This document shows positions 53,041-64,000 of a stretch of DNA of 64,000 nt, one piece after another. Below the pieces are notes generated by a model. It saw nothing but the letters and a program-made list of their open reading frames with translations. It was not told the DNA's origin and searched no databases. A program made the translations under genes and the position numbers. The DNA is taken from positions 414,501-478,500 of the forward strand of contig JAKOON010000099.1 of assembly GCA_022577435.1 (NCBI GenBank), read 5' to 3'. Numbering within the stretch: the first letter of the stretch is position 1; each line of letters starts with the position of its first letter. Source of the stretch: Embiotoca jacksoni (taxonomy: Eukaryota; Chordata; Actinopteri; Embiotocidae).

Positions 53041-54385
53041 AACTAGAGGTTGGCTCCAATGCTCACGTCGCCTCCCGAAGAGGTCGAGATGGAAGCTACA
53101 GCAAAGAGTCAGAGGGATGTGATTCCTGGTAAAGCAAGTTCACGTTTCACCAAAGATTTAAAGAAGTGAAATACCTCTCGGTTTAAGGAAAGTTGGTTTT
53201 TTGTTTGTGTCGCTGGTTACGCGACAAATGTAAGTCTGTTCTGTGTCGTTTCCCGTCGGCGTCAGTGAACTCCGGATGACGGAGGAGCCGAGTGGGCTTT
53301 TCTCGATCTTCGTTTTGTTCCGGAGGAGTCGGCCAGAAGTCGGAGGATCCGTCGACCAGGTGAGCGTCGGAGCCGGGGAGATACCTTCAGCTCGACAGGT
53401 GACCGCGTCTTCGCCGAACTCGACGTCAACCTGTCGGACGGGACCTACGAGAGAGGAGCGATAATGGAAAGTACAGATAAAGAAGCATCGACATTTTTGT
53501 TCAGGAGTTTCCTATGAAAATAAACCCTAATAATTTAATAATAACTGTAATCAAGATTAATGACCGTACGACCAGGCTCAAAGTGAGCTTTCTGTTTTCT
53601 TTACTGAATGTCGATCCGATGTTTCCTTCAGACGAAATGAGATTTAACTGGCTTTTTTAATGGCTTTTAAAATAACAGCTTCTTCTCCGGTACCGGCTCG
53701 GCTCGGCTGTACTCGCTGTTTTATTTGTGGGGTTTCCATTGTCCGTGGATGGTTTCCGGTACCTGCCACCTGGTCCTGTTGCAGGGTCTCACGAAGGTCT
53801 CACACTGAACTTTATGGCGATTTTGTCGAAGTGGTCAAAAAAACTGCACAGTGCACCTTTAATGGAGCCCGTACCTTTTACAACCAGAGAGATGACGCCG
53901 GATTGCCTTGTTGTTGTGCATTCAATACTAAGCTATTCAAATAATACAGGTTCATATATTCATGTTTTTATTTTAAACATGTGCAAGGTACAGTGAGCAG
54001 GGTGGCCGTGCCACTGCCATTTATAAACAGACCTTGTCAACTGATACCAATCCAGTATCAACATTGTCTGTCAATTACATGATAATCATGCATACAAACT
54101 ATTCAAATTGCTTTTATTTTAACTTTATCCATTCACTACAATATATTGGATTCATGTTAATGTGTATTTAAAGACATTAAAATTTGTGGGAAAAAATTGG
54201 GGGAAAAAATATAAAAAATTGTCTAATCAACCAAAAATGTCACTGCTCACTTTTTCCTTCTTCCAGAGACCAACACCACAGGAAGGAGAACAGAAGAAGT
54301 CGTGTATTTGCTGCCATGATGAATCCACAAAGATGAAGAACTCCTTCATCTCCGTGGTTTTCCACCTCTCGGATCAACTCACCTG
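53041..54385. other. Non-coding spacer; GGTACC-rich MITE-like stretch
   Basis: 53,690-53,830 (GGTACCGGCTCGGCTCGGCT, then TTTCCATTGTCCGTGGATGG) resembles a fish MITE. 53,240-53,470 is GC-richer with no gene evident. The short open frames have no support. Confidence 0.35.
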
Positions 54386-54680
54386 AATGAACATCACCGT
54401 CCCTCTGAGCAGGTGAGACAAAACACTAAAACCAGAGGAGTCGGTTCGTCCCGACATCTCAACCTTCCTCCTGATAAAGTAAAAGTTTGAACACAACTCT
54501 GCTGTGACTGACAGGTCAAAGTCAACTTTATTGTCATTCCAACATCGTACAAGAAATACAGACAGATCAAAGTATTGTTCTTCACAGTGCAAAATAAAAA
54601 GAGGAAGCAACAAAGTATAAATATGAAATGATAAAAACAGACAAAATCACTGTTAACACTTTTTCAAAGATAAAAACATC
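54386..54680. repeat. Second copy of the 52,541 repeat segment
   Basis: Near-identical to 52,541-52,770, with small substitutions. TCAACTTTATTGTCATTCC is typical of a fish retroelement end. Confidence 0.75.
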
Positions 54681-54689
54681 TGTTATTTT

Positions 54690-55142
54690 TTGAAGGTCTG
54701 CAGCAGCTCGACTGGTCTTTAACCTCCTGAAATTCACTCCTACTACTCCGCTCCTCCTCCTCCTCTTCCTCCTTCTCTACATCCAGGACATGGTCCAACC
54801 TTACATCCCAGCCCGTTCACTCTGCTGCTGCTCCTCCTCCTCCTCCTCTTCCTCTTCCTCTGTCCTGGATCCTAAATGGTAGGATGAGCTCCCCAACGAC
54901 ATCAGGACAGCAGAAAGTCTGAACATCTTCCACCACAAACTAAAAACACACCTCTTCAGACTTCACCTTGAACAGTAGAACTTTAGTATCTTAAAATAGA
55001 ACTTACTGATAGAACTTTGGAGTTTAGCTTTCTGGAAGAAATTGTATTTTCTTGATTCTTGTTGTTCTGGTTTGAACCCTCATGGTTGAAATGAACTTAT
55101 TGTAAGTCGCTTTGGATAAAAGCGTCACATAAATGAAATGTA
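54690..55142 (+). mobile_element. Non-LTR retrotransposon 3' end
   Basis: It has a C-terminal coding remnant (LPNDIRTAESLNIFHHKLKT) followed by the tail TTGTAAGTCGCTTTGGATAA then AAGCGTC and AAATGAAATGTAA, a hallmark of abundant fish LINE families. A CTC-rich tract lies at about 54,755-54,865. Confidence 0.65.
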
Positions 55143-55288
55143 AAAAGGTCTTAATGAATTCTAAATACTGGCAATTAAAATCATCTATAATATTATAATA
55201 ATAATAAAATGGATTGGAATTGATCCTTCACTCTCCAGCTCTTCAATTCAATCACATCAATTTCTCCAAGCTCAGCTTTTAGTAACAG

Positions 55289-55844
55289 TCAGACTTCAGG
55301 AGTGTTTTGTGCGACCCGTTGGGGTTCCCCCGAGAGGTTCTGACTCTCCTTCTTCCCTGAAAACAAAATTCAGCATCAAAAACAAATAAAGGTAAAAGTC
55401 CAAACTATCCCTCATTTATGGTTCTTTAGTAAAAATCACAACAATCACAATTTACATTTCTGTTATATCCTCATTTAGTTGAGTTTACTGCTATTAAATG
55501 TTGAAACTACAACATACACACTCTAGAAAACCATCAGGGGAAAATATATTGTGGTTCAAACTGTGCTGCAGTGCATTGTTATACAAAAGGGTTACTCACC
55601 GTCAGAGTTCACCTCCGTTAGATCTTCTTGTTCTTCAGAAATGATCTGGGACCATAAAACAACATTATTAATAATAAAACACAGAAGAAAGGAATTAAAA
55701 AGTGAAGGTGGAACATCTTTTTACCTTTAAAATACAGCAACAGGACGACTGTTACTAGAACTGCTCCAATCAAAATAGCTCCAACTACTCCACCTATTTT
55801 AACTGCTTCCTGTTGTCCTTCTTTGTTTGTTTGACATCCGGTTG
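55289..55844 (-). CDS. hhla2-like: Unit 4 alternative membrane-anchor and tail cassette
   Basis: Exons 55844..55725, 55632..55600 and 55356..55289 have the same splice sites, phases and products as in unit 2. With the unit 4 Ig exons they complete a 394-codon protein. The full duplication of the cassette with the unit suggests it is a regular gene part, though expression is unknown. Confidence 0.6.
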
Positions 55845-56409
55845 CTTCAGTTAGTCTACCGGCGTGCATCATGTAAACAAAAAGACGAACTACCTCCTTG
55901 TTGTTTTAGTTAATTCTCTATTCTGACTTCCTGCAGCCAATAAATAACCCGACTGTTTAACTCTGCATTTCTCCATTAGAGGTTTATTTCATCTTTAGTA
56001 TTCGTTGCTACTTTGAAATTACAGAGAAAAATGATCAACGTGACTTGATAGAAAATTATTTCTACATCCTGACAGATGAGCTCAACCTGCTGCAGAGCAA
56101 ATGATCTGGTTTCAGATTATAAACTGAATTTATAGGCCGATATTGAGGAGTGTTAAACCTTTAGTTCATTTTAAAATGTTCTTTCTGTGCAATAAGTTAC
56201 TTGAATCTCCAGTAAAATATTTAACTTACTGTTTCTGAAGTCATTTCTTTCACTTTTAAAAACCTGCACACATAATAGCTGCTCTGTTGAAATATTCTCT
56301 GTTGAAATATTCTCTGCCCCTCATGTTCCTGCAAATCAGGAATTAAAACTACCTGTGGTCATGTTCCTGCCCGTCTTCACCTCTGAGTGTTTGTTAAATG
56401 TACTCACCC

Positions 56410-59400
56410 TTAGTCAGCGAGGGGTTGAAGAGGATTAACTTCTTCTTTGTTCCTGCAAACAATAAAAAGGTTTAAAAGAAAACAAATATTTAGATAATCT
56501 AAGAGAAACTTAAAAAAAAAAAAAAAAGAAATTTAAATTGTGAAGTAGAAAGAAGAAATTGAGGAAAAATGTTGTTAAAAGTTGAACTAATGAAACATTT
56601 TCTGATTATTATTATTACAGGTTTAATTAAACAGGAAATCATCAGTAAATCCACTGTAGGTATAATTTAGGCCGACTGCTCCTTTTACTTCAGGAGTTCT
56701 GTTTTTATTCAACTTTTTACTTCAACTGTTGCAAACAGACTTCAGCATCACAAACAAATACAATTCAAATACATTCAAACAGTCCTTCGTGTCACAAGCT
56801 GTCGAGAAAGCTGGTGATGAAGCACAAAGTGAGAGAAGTCGTGCGTAGAGACGAGGTTGGGAACAAACACAGGACTTTAACGCAGGAAACCAGAGTGAGA
56901 GTCCACGATAAAGAAAAAGATCAACGTGGATCCAAACCATGACGCTTTCCTGTCACTAATCATGTCGTCTTTGGTGCAGAAATGTAAAGATTTAACGCCC
57001 TGGCAACGATTTCAAGCCCGATTTCAGCTGAGAAGAAAGACTTGATTGATTTTTATTCATGAAACTACAACAAACAAACTCTGGTTCTATAATTTACTTT
57101 AACATCTTCATTTATATTCTGTAGTTCAAACAGTGCAGCAGTGCATTTTAATAGAAGATGTTACTCACGGTGTGTTTTCATCTCTGCTGGATCTTTGACC
57201 TGAGAACATAAAACTTTATTAATACAAAAAACACAGAAGAAAGGAATTAAAAAGTGAAGGTGGAACATCTTTTTACCTTTAAAATACAGGAACAGGACGA
57301 CTGCTGCTGCTGCTGCTAGTAGAACAACAATGGTTCCACCTACTCCACCTATGATGCCTCCATCACTGATTGAACGATCTGAAATAGAAAAAGAGTGAGT
57401 TAACTGTAGAGTCCCTGAATGCCTCATGATGTTGATTGAGATGTTTGCAGGTCTTACAGGTATCACAGATAACAGACAGGTTCTTGCAGACCTTCCCTCA
57501 CCTGCACTGATCCTCAGATCGGTGTTCTTTGTCAGCGTCTCTTCAGCATCACTGAGTTCACACGTGTATTTTCCCTCCTGACCTGAAGATAATTTCTGCA
57601 GTGTGAGGCTGCCGGAGTCCGACACACTCTTCACATGCTGCCTCCACTCCTCTGAGACTGTGTAGTCCACGTTAGAACTGGATTTATTCAGGATGGTCTG
57701 ATGGTGGTTGAATTTCCAAACGAGGCTGAAGCTCGATAGTGAAGGATTTGAAGCAGAGCAGGAGATCGTGGTTTCAGTGGTTAATAGCCCGGTGATGGAA
57801 GCTGAAATAACAAAACACAAAAAAATGTAAAAAGTAAATAAATGTCTTCCACAGAGAAGTGGTACGAAAACGTTTTCTCTAAATGTAGTTGCAGTGCTGG
57901 TGTTTCGACCACAGACTGTATAGAAAGTGGACGTGGCTTCAAGGTCTGACAAGTGAGGCGAATGCAGAAGTCCTTTAAACCGCAATACCACTGAGTGCCA
58001 CTAGGGGTTGGCTCCAACAAGGCTCCGGCTTGATCCACCTGTCACTCCTCCCTCTGATGGTGGAATTATTTGATTTGTAGTATTCCTTTTTAAAAATACT
58101 TACCTGGTTTCAACAAAGTGGCTCTCCTGCTGTTTCCTGGAGTTTTAACGGTGCAGATGAAGTCCAGATCAGCAACGTTGTCTGAAAGCACCAGAGAGCT
58201 GCTGATGTTGTAAAGCTGCTGCTCAGTCTGCTGGACTCTGGTTGTGTTCCAGAGGTTCATGTTGGATGGAGGGCTGGTGGTCCAGGTGAGCTCAGGTTCA
58301 GGGTAGATCCTCTCTGAGCTGCAGCTGATCCTGTTTCCTTCCTGCTGAATGTCCACTTTATGGACCGGAGCTGGAAAACATGGATTTACTTTATGACAAT
58401 ACAACCAGTAATATATGAACGGCAGGTTTTCACTCATTGTAAATGGAAATATACAGTATGGTCTAAAGTACAAACTTCTAATGCTGCAGTTTATAAGTCT
58501 CTAATGTGGAAGTATGACTAAAATATCCAGTTGGTTGATTCCACACTGATGATGTCCCATAATGCAATGCACAACAGATGAGCTGCTCACTGCTGCAGTA
58601 ACATTCAGGTGTGTATAATGCAGAGATTTAAAGAAGCAGCAGCAACAAAACCACGTTACATGTTTGGAAAATGTTTAGCTCTGTGTTGTTGATGTTTACT
58701 TGATGGAGCATCCAGAAGTCAAAGTGTGACATGTATCTGGACGTACTGTTTTCTACATTTGCTGGTGTTTCTGTGTTTCTCATACCTTCTACATTTAGGT
58801 GGATAAATGACTCCTGATCTCCACTGAAGGTGCTGATGTAACATCTGTATTTGCCCTCGTCCTGAACCTTCACTCTTGTCAGCAGCAGGGAGGCGTTTCC
58901 TGCAGAGATCTGGTCTTTGAACAGTGACGTCCTGCCTCTGAACCTCTGGTCCTGGTGGCCGAGCTGGTCTGAGTTGTAGTACGAGTGGACATGAATATCT
59001 TCTGTTGTCTGAAACCAGTGGATGATGACGTCATCGCTCTTCTTGAAGCTACACGGTAAGATGCAGCTCTCCATGAAACCACAGGACACCTCAGGATCTG
59101 AAACATGTGGTAAAGACCATGTTAGTGAGACTTCCATCCGACCTGCGCCGACTGTCGCTCACAGCTTCAGTTTTCTTCTCTGTGATTACAGTCTGGGAAC
59201 TCGGCTCGTGTTAGCGTTTGTACAGACACTCTGAAGGACGGACCAATCAGAGAGCGGTGTCGGTCGTTAACTGTGTTTGTCCTGCCCGAGAGACGACCGG
59301 CAGTGATGTCACCCGTTGGTTTGTGAACCGCCGTTATGAAGCCTCGAGTTTTTTTATTATTTATTATTTAGAATTTTAGTTTGGAGCAGGAAGTGACCAT

Positions 59401-60296
59401 ATTTGGACGAGCTGGGGGAGGAGCCAGCGGTCGAACTGACTGATCTGATTGGACACCTTGACAATACCACGTCCCGCCCACCAATAGCTGTAACCTGACT
59501 GCACCACAGACCTGTCAATCAAAAAGACACGCCCCCCAAAACAGGTCTTCTTGAATCTTCTTTTCTAATGAATGAGGGATTATTTTCAGATGGACCTCCA
59601 GAAAACTAATAAGAAGGAGTGACTTTAGCTAACAACACCGAGATAACTGATGGACACATTTTATTCACTTTGGATTTGATGAGAGAAGTTGAATGGGAGT
59701 CTATGGAGCCGGAGGCTTTTTGGAGCCGACCTCTAGTGGCACTCGCTGGTATTGCAGCTGAAGACACTTCTGGATCAGAACCATTTTACAGACCTGAAGC
59801 TACGAACTCTTTTACATACAGTCTACGGTCCCGCCCCTCCTTCACTGTGATTGGACGGATGGTGACAGTGACGAGCGCAGCGTTAGTAGATTTTTCAACT
59901 CTCTGTGACGGTCAGCACCTCGTCAATTAAAACAACTTTAAAAAGTTTGCTGTCGTTCATCAAAAAGTCTTTGGTGGACGCGGTAGATAGTTGCAGCCGT
60001 GGCAGAGTGTCGGTCGAGCTGATTGGTTCAAATGAGGCCGAGGCCAACGTGTAGTAGGACGGAACAAATGCAAACGCTTCCCTGTGGAGGGCGACTACAC
60101 CCATATTCACAGAGTGAAATCTTCAGCTACATCAGACCTGCATCAAACACAAACTTCGACTTAGTTGTGGAGGAAATGTTGGGGAATCGTTGTGGCCGAA
60201 GCTGTGATAGTTAACTCTTCACTCACCTCCTCTGGAAAGATTCAGCATGAAGAGAAACCTCATGATCAACGTTAAAATGAGGAAGTGGACCTTCAT
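56410..60296 (-). CDS. hhla2-like: HHLA2-like B7-family receptor, unit 4 (three Ig domains), apparently intact
   Basis: Exons: signal 60296..60227, IgV 59097..58786, IgC 58370..58104, third Ig 57801..57502, TM 57378..57277, tail-1 57199..57169 and tail-2 56452..56410. The total is 1,125 bases, 374 aa. The domains are as in unit 2. Differences are concentrated in the ligand-facing IgV: VIIHWFQTTEDIHVHSYYNS here against WIYTTGIRVHSYYNK in unit 2. The TM exon is 15 bases longer (extra Val-Gly-Gly and Ala-Ala). Tail-2 reads NKEEVNPLQPLAD and stops. IgC and third-Ig exons are almost unchanged between the units. Confidence 0.75.
56704..56709 (-). terminator. Intronic poly(A) signal AATAAA, unit 4
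   Basis: Same context as in units 1 and 2. Confidence 0.4.
57900..58050 (+). repeat. Interspersed repeat family R1, copy 6 (same deletion as copy 4)
   Basis: In the IgC/third-Ig intron of unit 4, broken at the identical CTCCGGCTTGATCCACC junction. Confidence 0.8.
59460..59785 (-). repeat. Interspersed repeat family R1, copy 7
   Basis: Counterpart of copy 5, in intron 1 of unit 4. Confidence 0.8.
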
Positions 60297-60863
60297 ATCT
60301 CTGACCCGGGTCTAGTGAGGATGATGTTTGTGAGAATCTTCCATCAGACCTGCATTAAAAAACAAACTTTTTGTTAGTGAGAGATTTTAAAAACAAAGTA
60401 AAACTACTGTCAACAAATGAAAACAACAAGAACAGAAAACCAACAGAATCAGAAATATTTAGAAAGTTCAAATCTGTAAAAATGCCTTTCAAGGTGCTGA
60501 AGTGCCTTTAAACCAGAGTAGGACAAATATAAATCTGTGATTTAACATGAGGTTTGTGTTTAGCTTCAGTTTTTATAATCAGTGGAGTGTGTTCTCTCTC
60601 TCCTTGTTTTTTGGTTGCTTAGTTTGTAACCTGTTATTTGTGTGTTGGGAGGAGAAAAGCAACCAAAACTTACATCAATTCTGAAATATGTGGACTCAGC
60701 AGGTATACAGAATTAATGTTGCTGTTTAGCTTTATTTTGGTTTTGAATGATTAAAATAGTTGTTTTTTGTCTTGTGTATGTTGAACCTGTTTCTGGTGTT
60801 GTAATCCTTGTCTACAGGGATTTCTGGGTTTTAACTGCTTCGGTTGCTTCAGTTAGTCTAACT

Positions 60864-61251
60864 CAGGGGTGTCAAACTCATTTTAGTTAAGGGGCCACAT
60901 ACTGCTCACTTTGATCTCAAGTGGTCCAGACCAGTAGAATCATAGCATAATAACGCAGACATAACGACAATATTTCTCTGTTTAAATCATTGGTGAAGGT
61001 TTTTGGATGATAAACCCTATTTTAAGGTCTTTCTACAATAAACTAGAAACATAAAGACCATAAAATCAGACATCAGCCCACTGTTTATCTGCCTGGTTTC
61101 TCCTCTGCAGATTCTCTCGCTTGCGTCACAAAGCGAGCAGCGAACTCTGCTGTCTCCGGAGCAGACGTCACATTTACGATGTTTTTGAAGGAGTTACTGG
61201 ATCGATTAAAAAGAATTACAAAACGTTTGTACCGTATGTTTGACACCCCTG
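60864..61251. mobile_element. 388-base non-autonomous hAT-type element (MITE)
   Basis: Ends CAGGGGTGTCAAAC and GTTTGACACCCCTG are inverted repeats. A perfect 8-base target duplication GTCTAACT flanks it. It has no coding capacity. Confidence 0.88.
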
Positions 61252-61733
61252 GTCTAACTAGTCTAGTCTAATGTATCATGTGGACAAAAAGACGAACTTC
61301 CTCCATTTTGTTTTAGTTACTTCTCTGTTCTGACTTCCTGCAGCCAATAAATAACCCGACTGTTGAACTCTGCATTTCTCCATTAGAGGTTTATTTCATC
61401 TTTAGTATTCGTTGCTACTTTGAAATTACAGAGAAAAATGATCAACGTGACTTGATAGAAAATTATTTCTACATCCTGACAGATGAGTTCAACCTGCTGC
61501 AGAGCAAATGATCTGGTTTCAGATTATAAACTGAATTTATAGGCCGATATTGAGTAGTGTTAAACCTTTAGTTCATTTTAAAATCTTCTTTCTGTTCAAT
61601 AAGTTACTTGAATCTCCAGTAAAAGATTTAACTTACTGTTTCTGAAGTCGTTTACTTTCGCTTAATAGCTGCTCCGTTGAAATATTCTCTGCCCCTCAAC
61701 TTCCTCCAAATGAGGAAATAAAACGACCTGTCG

Positions 61734-63988
61734 TCATGTTGCCCGTCGCCTCTGAGTGTTCGTCACATATATTCTCCCTTCGTCAGCAGGGGGTTGAAGA
61801 GGAATAACTTCTTCCGGGTTCCTGCAAACAATAAAAAGGTATAACAGAAAACAAATATTTAGATAATCTAACAGAAACTTAAAAAAAAAAGAAATTTAAG
61901 TTGTGAAGTAGAAAGAAGAATTTGAGGAAAAATGTTGTTAAAAGTTGAACTAATGAAACATTTTATGATTATTATTATTACAGGTTTAATTAAACAGGAA
62001 ATCATCAGTAAATCCACTGCAGGTATAATTTAGGCCGACTGCTCCTTTTACTTCAGGAGTTCTGTTTTTATTCAACTTTTTACTTCAACTGTTACAAACA
62101 GACTTCAGCATCACAAACAAATACAATTCAAATACATTCAAACAGTCCTTCGTGTCACAAGCTGTCGAGAAAGCTGGTGATGAAGCACAAAGTGAGAGAA
62201 GTCGTGCGTAGAGACGAGGTTGGGAACAAACACAGGACTTTAACGCAGGAAACCAGAGTGAGAGTCCACGATAAAGAAAAAGATCAACGTGGATCCAAAC
62301 CATGACGCTTTCCTGTCACTAATCATGTCGTCTTTGGTGCAGAAATGTAAAGATTTAACGCCCTGGCAACGATTTCAAGCCCAATTTCAGCTGAGAAGAA
62401 AGACTTGATTGATTTTTGTTCATGAAACTACAACAAACAAACTCTGGTTCTATAATTTACTTTAACATCTTCATTTATATTCTGTAGTTCAAACAGTGCA
62501 GCAGTGCATTTTAATATAAGATGTTACTCACGGTGTGTTTTCATCTCTGCTGGATCTTTGACCTGAGAACATAAAACTTTATTAATACAAAAAACACAAA
62601 AGAAAGGAATTAAAAAGTGAAGGTGGAACATCTTTTTACATTTTTTAAAATACAGCAACAGGACGACTGCTGCTGCTAGTAGAACAACAATGGTTCCACC
62701 TATGATGCCTCCATCACTGGTTGGACGATCTGAAATAGAAAAAGAGTGAGTTAACTGTAGAGTCCCTGAATGCCTCATGATGTTGATTGAGATGTTTGCA
62801 GGTCTTACAGGTATCACAGATAACAGACAGGTTCTTGCAGACCTTCCCTCACCTGCACTGATCCTCAGATCGGTGTTCTTTGTCAGCGTCTCTTCAGCAT
62901 CACTGAGTTCACACGTGTATTTTCCCTCCTGACCTGAAGATAATTTCTGCAGTGTGAGGCTGCCGGAGTCCGACACACTCTTCACATGCTGCCTCCACTC
63001 CTCTGAGACTGTGTAGTCCACGTTAGAACTGGATTTATTCAGGATGGTCTGATGGTGGTTGAATTTCCAAACGAGGCTGAAGCTCGATAGTGAAGGATTT
63101 GAAGCAGAGCAGGAGATCGTGGTTTCAGTGGTTAATAGCCCAGTGATGGAAGCTGAAATAACAAAACACAGAAAAATGTAAAAAGTAAATAAATGTCTTC
63201 CACAGAGAAGTGGTACGAAAACGTTTTCTCTAAATGTAGTTGCAGTGCTGGTGTTTCGACCACAGACTGTATAGAAAGTGGACGTGGCTTCAAGGTCTGA
63301 CAAGTGAGGCTGATGCAGAAGTTCTTTAAACCGCAATACCACTGAGTGCCACTAGGGGTTGGCTCCAACAAGGCTCCGGCTCCATAGACTCACATTCAAC
63401 TTCTCTCATGAAATACAAAGTCATAAAATGTTTTCCACCAATCAGTTGTGTCGTTCACTAAATTCACTCCTTCTTATTAGTTTTCTGGAGGTCCATTTGA
63501 AAATAATCCCTCATTCATTAGATATTAGGCCTTAAAAAGCGTCATGTTTGGGGGTGTGTCTGTTTGATTTACAGGCCTGTGGTGCAGTCAGGATTCTGCT
63601 ATAAGTGGGCGGGGCATAGTGTCCTCAGGTTCCCAACATGATAGAGGCAGATCCACCTGTCACTCCTCCCTCTGATGGTGGAATTATTTGATTTGTAGTA
63701 CTCCTTTTTAAAAATACTTACTTGGTTTCAACAAAGTGGCTCTCCTGCTGTTTCCTGGAGTTTTAACGGTGCAGATGAAGTCCAGATCAGCAACGTTGTC
63801 TGAAAGCACCAGAGAGCTGCTGATGTTGTAAAGCTGCTGCTCAGTCTGCTGGACTCTGGTTGTGTTCCAGAGGTTCATGTTGGATGGAGGGCTGGTGGTC
63901 CAGGTGAGCTCAGGTTCAGGGTAGATCCTCTCTGAGCTGCAGCTGATCCTGTTTCCTTCCTGCTGAATGTCCACTTTATGGACCGGAG
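61734..63988 (-). CDS. hhla2-like: HHLA2-like B7-family receptor, unit 5, 5' part beyond the window
   Basis: Exons seen: IgC 63988..63722, third Ig 63152..62853, TM 62729..62640, tail-1 62562..62532 and tail-2 61821..61734. All are in phase. The IgV and signal exons would lie past the right edge. The TM donor has changed (AAT before GTAAAA instead of AAG), giving one more codon. In tail-2 the TAA stop of units 2 and 4 is GAA and the following GTGAGT is also lost. The frame runs 15 further codons (EGRIYVTNTQRRRAT) to TGA at 61,736-61,734. No second anchor cassette is found on its 3' side. Confidence 0.7.
62067..62072 (-). terminator. Intronic poly(A) signal AATAAA, unit 5
   Basis: Same context as in units 1, 2 and 4. 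Confidence 0.4.
63270..63650 (+). repeat. Interspersed repeat family R1, copy 8 (full length)
   Basis: It occupies the same intron site as copies 4 and 6 but is complete, with the right part (TTTGGGGGTGTGTCTG, GGCCTGTGGTGCAGTCAGG, GTGGGCGGGGC). It shows the ancestral state of that intron. Confidence 0.85.
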
Positions 63989-64000
63989 CTGGAAAACATG

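Larger units (their letters stand above)
55221..60835. repeat. Segmental duplication, copy B (unit 4)
   Basis: Partner of 40,819-46,434, in the same orientation. Confidence 0.9.

Noticed and set aside
53243..53464. Possible GC-rich exon with GT donor (CAGGTGAGCG at about 53,356)
   Set aside because: No acceptor, no partner exon and no recognisable protein.

Overview
The window is vertebrate nuclear DNA, almost certainly from a ray-finned (teleost) fish. It has multi-exon genes with short GT-AG introns, very many long CA/TG microsatellites, and relics of hAT, mariner/Tc1, LTR and non-LTR elements of the kinds usual in fish. No prokaryotic feature, tRNA or rRNA was seen. Species is not inferred.

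Layout. (1) 1-3,000, minus strand: the first two coding exons of a liph-type lipase; the rest lies off the left edge. (2) 3,000-7,500: intergenic, with two mariner relics, a common interspersed repeat and microsatellites. (3) 7,565-9,438, plus strand: a four-exon SH2D1-family adaptor closest to sh2d1b (EAT-2), with a one-base frameshift in an A8 run. (4) 12,006-21,705, plus strand: complete cip2a, 21 coding exons, 905 codons, with one U12-type AT-AC intron of 76 bases. (5) 22,674-28,890, plus strand: complete chrnd (muscle nicotinic receptor delta subunit), 12 exons, 521 codons. (6) 29,800-64,000, minus strand: a tandem array of B7-family immunoglobulin receptor genes resembling HHLA2. There are two apparently intact units (2 and 4), one reduced unit (1), one IgV fragment (3) and one unit cut by the right edge (5). 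Transposons and nested LTR-element pieces lie between them.

The HHLA2-like array is the part most worth attention. Every domain exon is phase 1-1, so exon loss or alternative splicing keeps frame. Units 2 and 4 carry two separate membrane-anchor/cytoplasmic-tail cassettes, and both give full-length open frames when joined to the third Ig exon (369 or 389 aa in unit 2; 374 or 394 aa in unit 4). A conserved AATAAA in the intron after the first tail exon could give a third, short-tailed form. In unit 1 a 21-base minisatellite has expanded inside the tail exon, so the predicted tail has about 111 residues of Pro/Thr/Ala/Asp-rich repeat. That unit has also lost its second and third Ig domains. Near-identity of units 2 and 4 over about 5.6 kb, and a shared nested repeat with a shared deletion, show recent duplication.

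How the genes relate: liph, chrnd and cip2a are functionally unrelated. The HHLA2-cip2a neighbourhood matches the human 3q13.13 arrangement as I recall it, which supports the HHLA2 assignment. The sh2d1b-like adaptor acts in lymphocyte receptor signalling, so two immune loci flank cip2a/chrnd, but no direct partnership is shown. All exon joins were worked out by hand from splice sites and phase, without transcripts.
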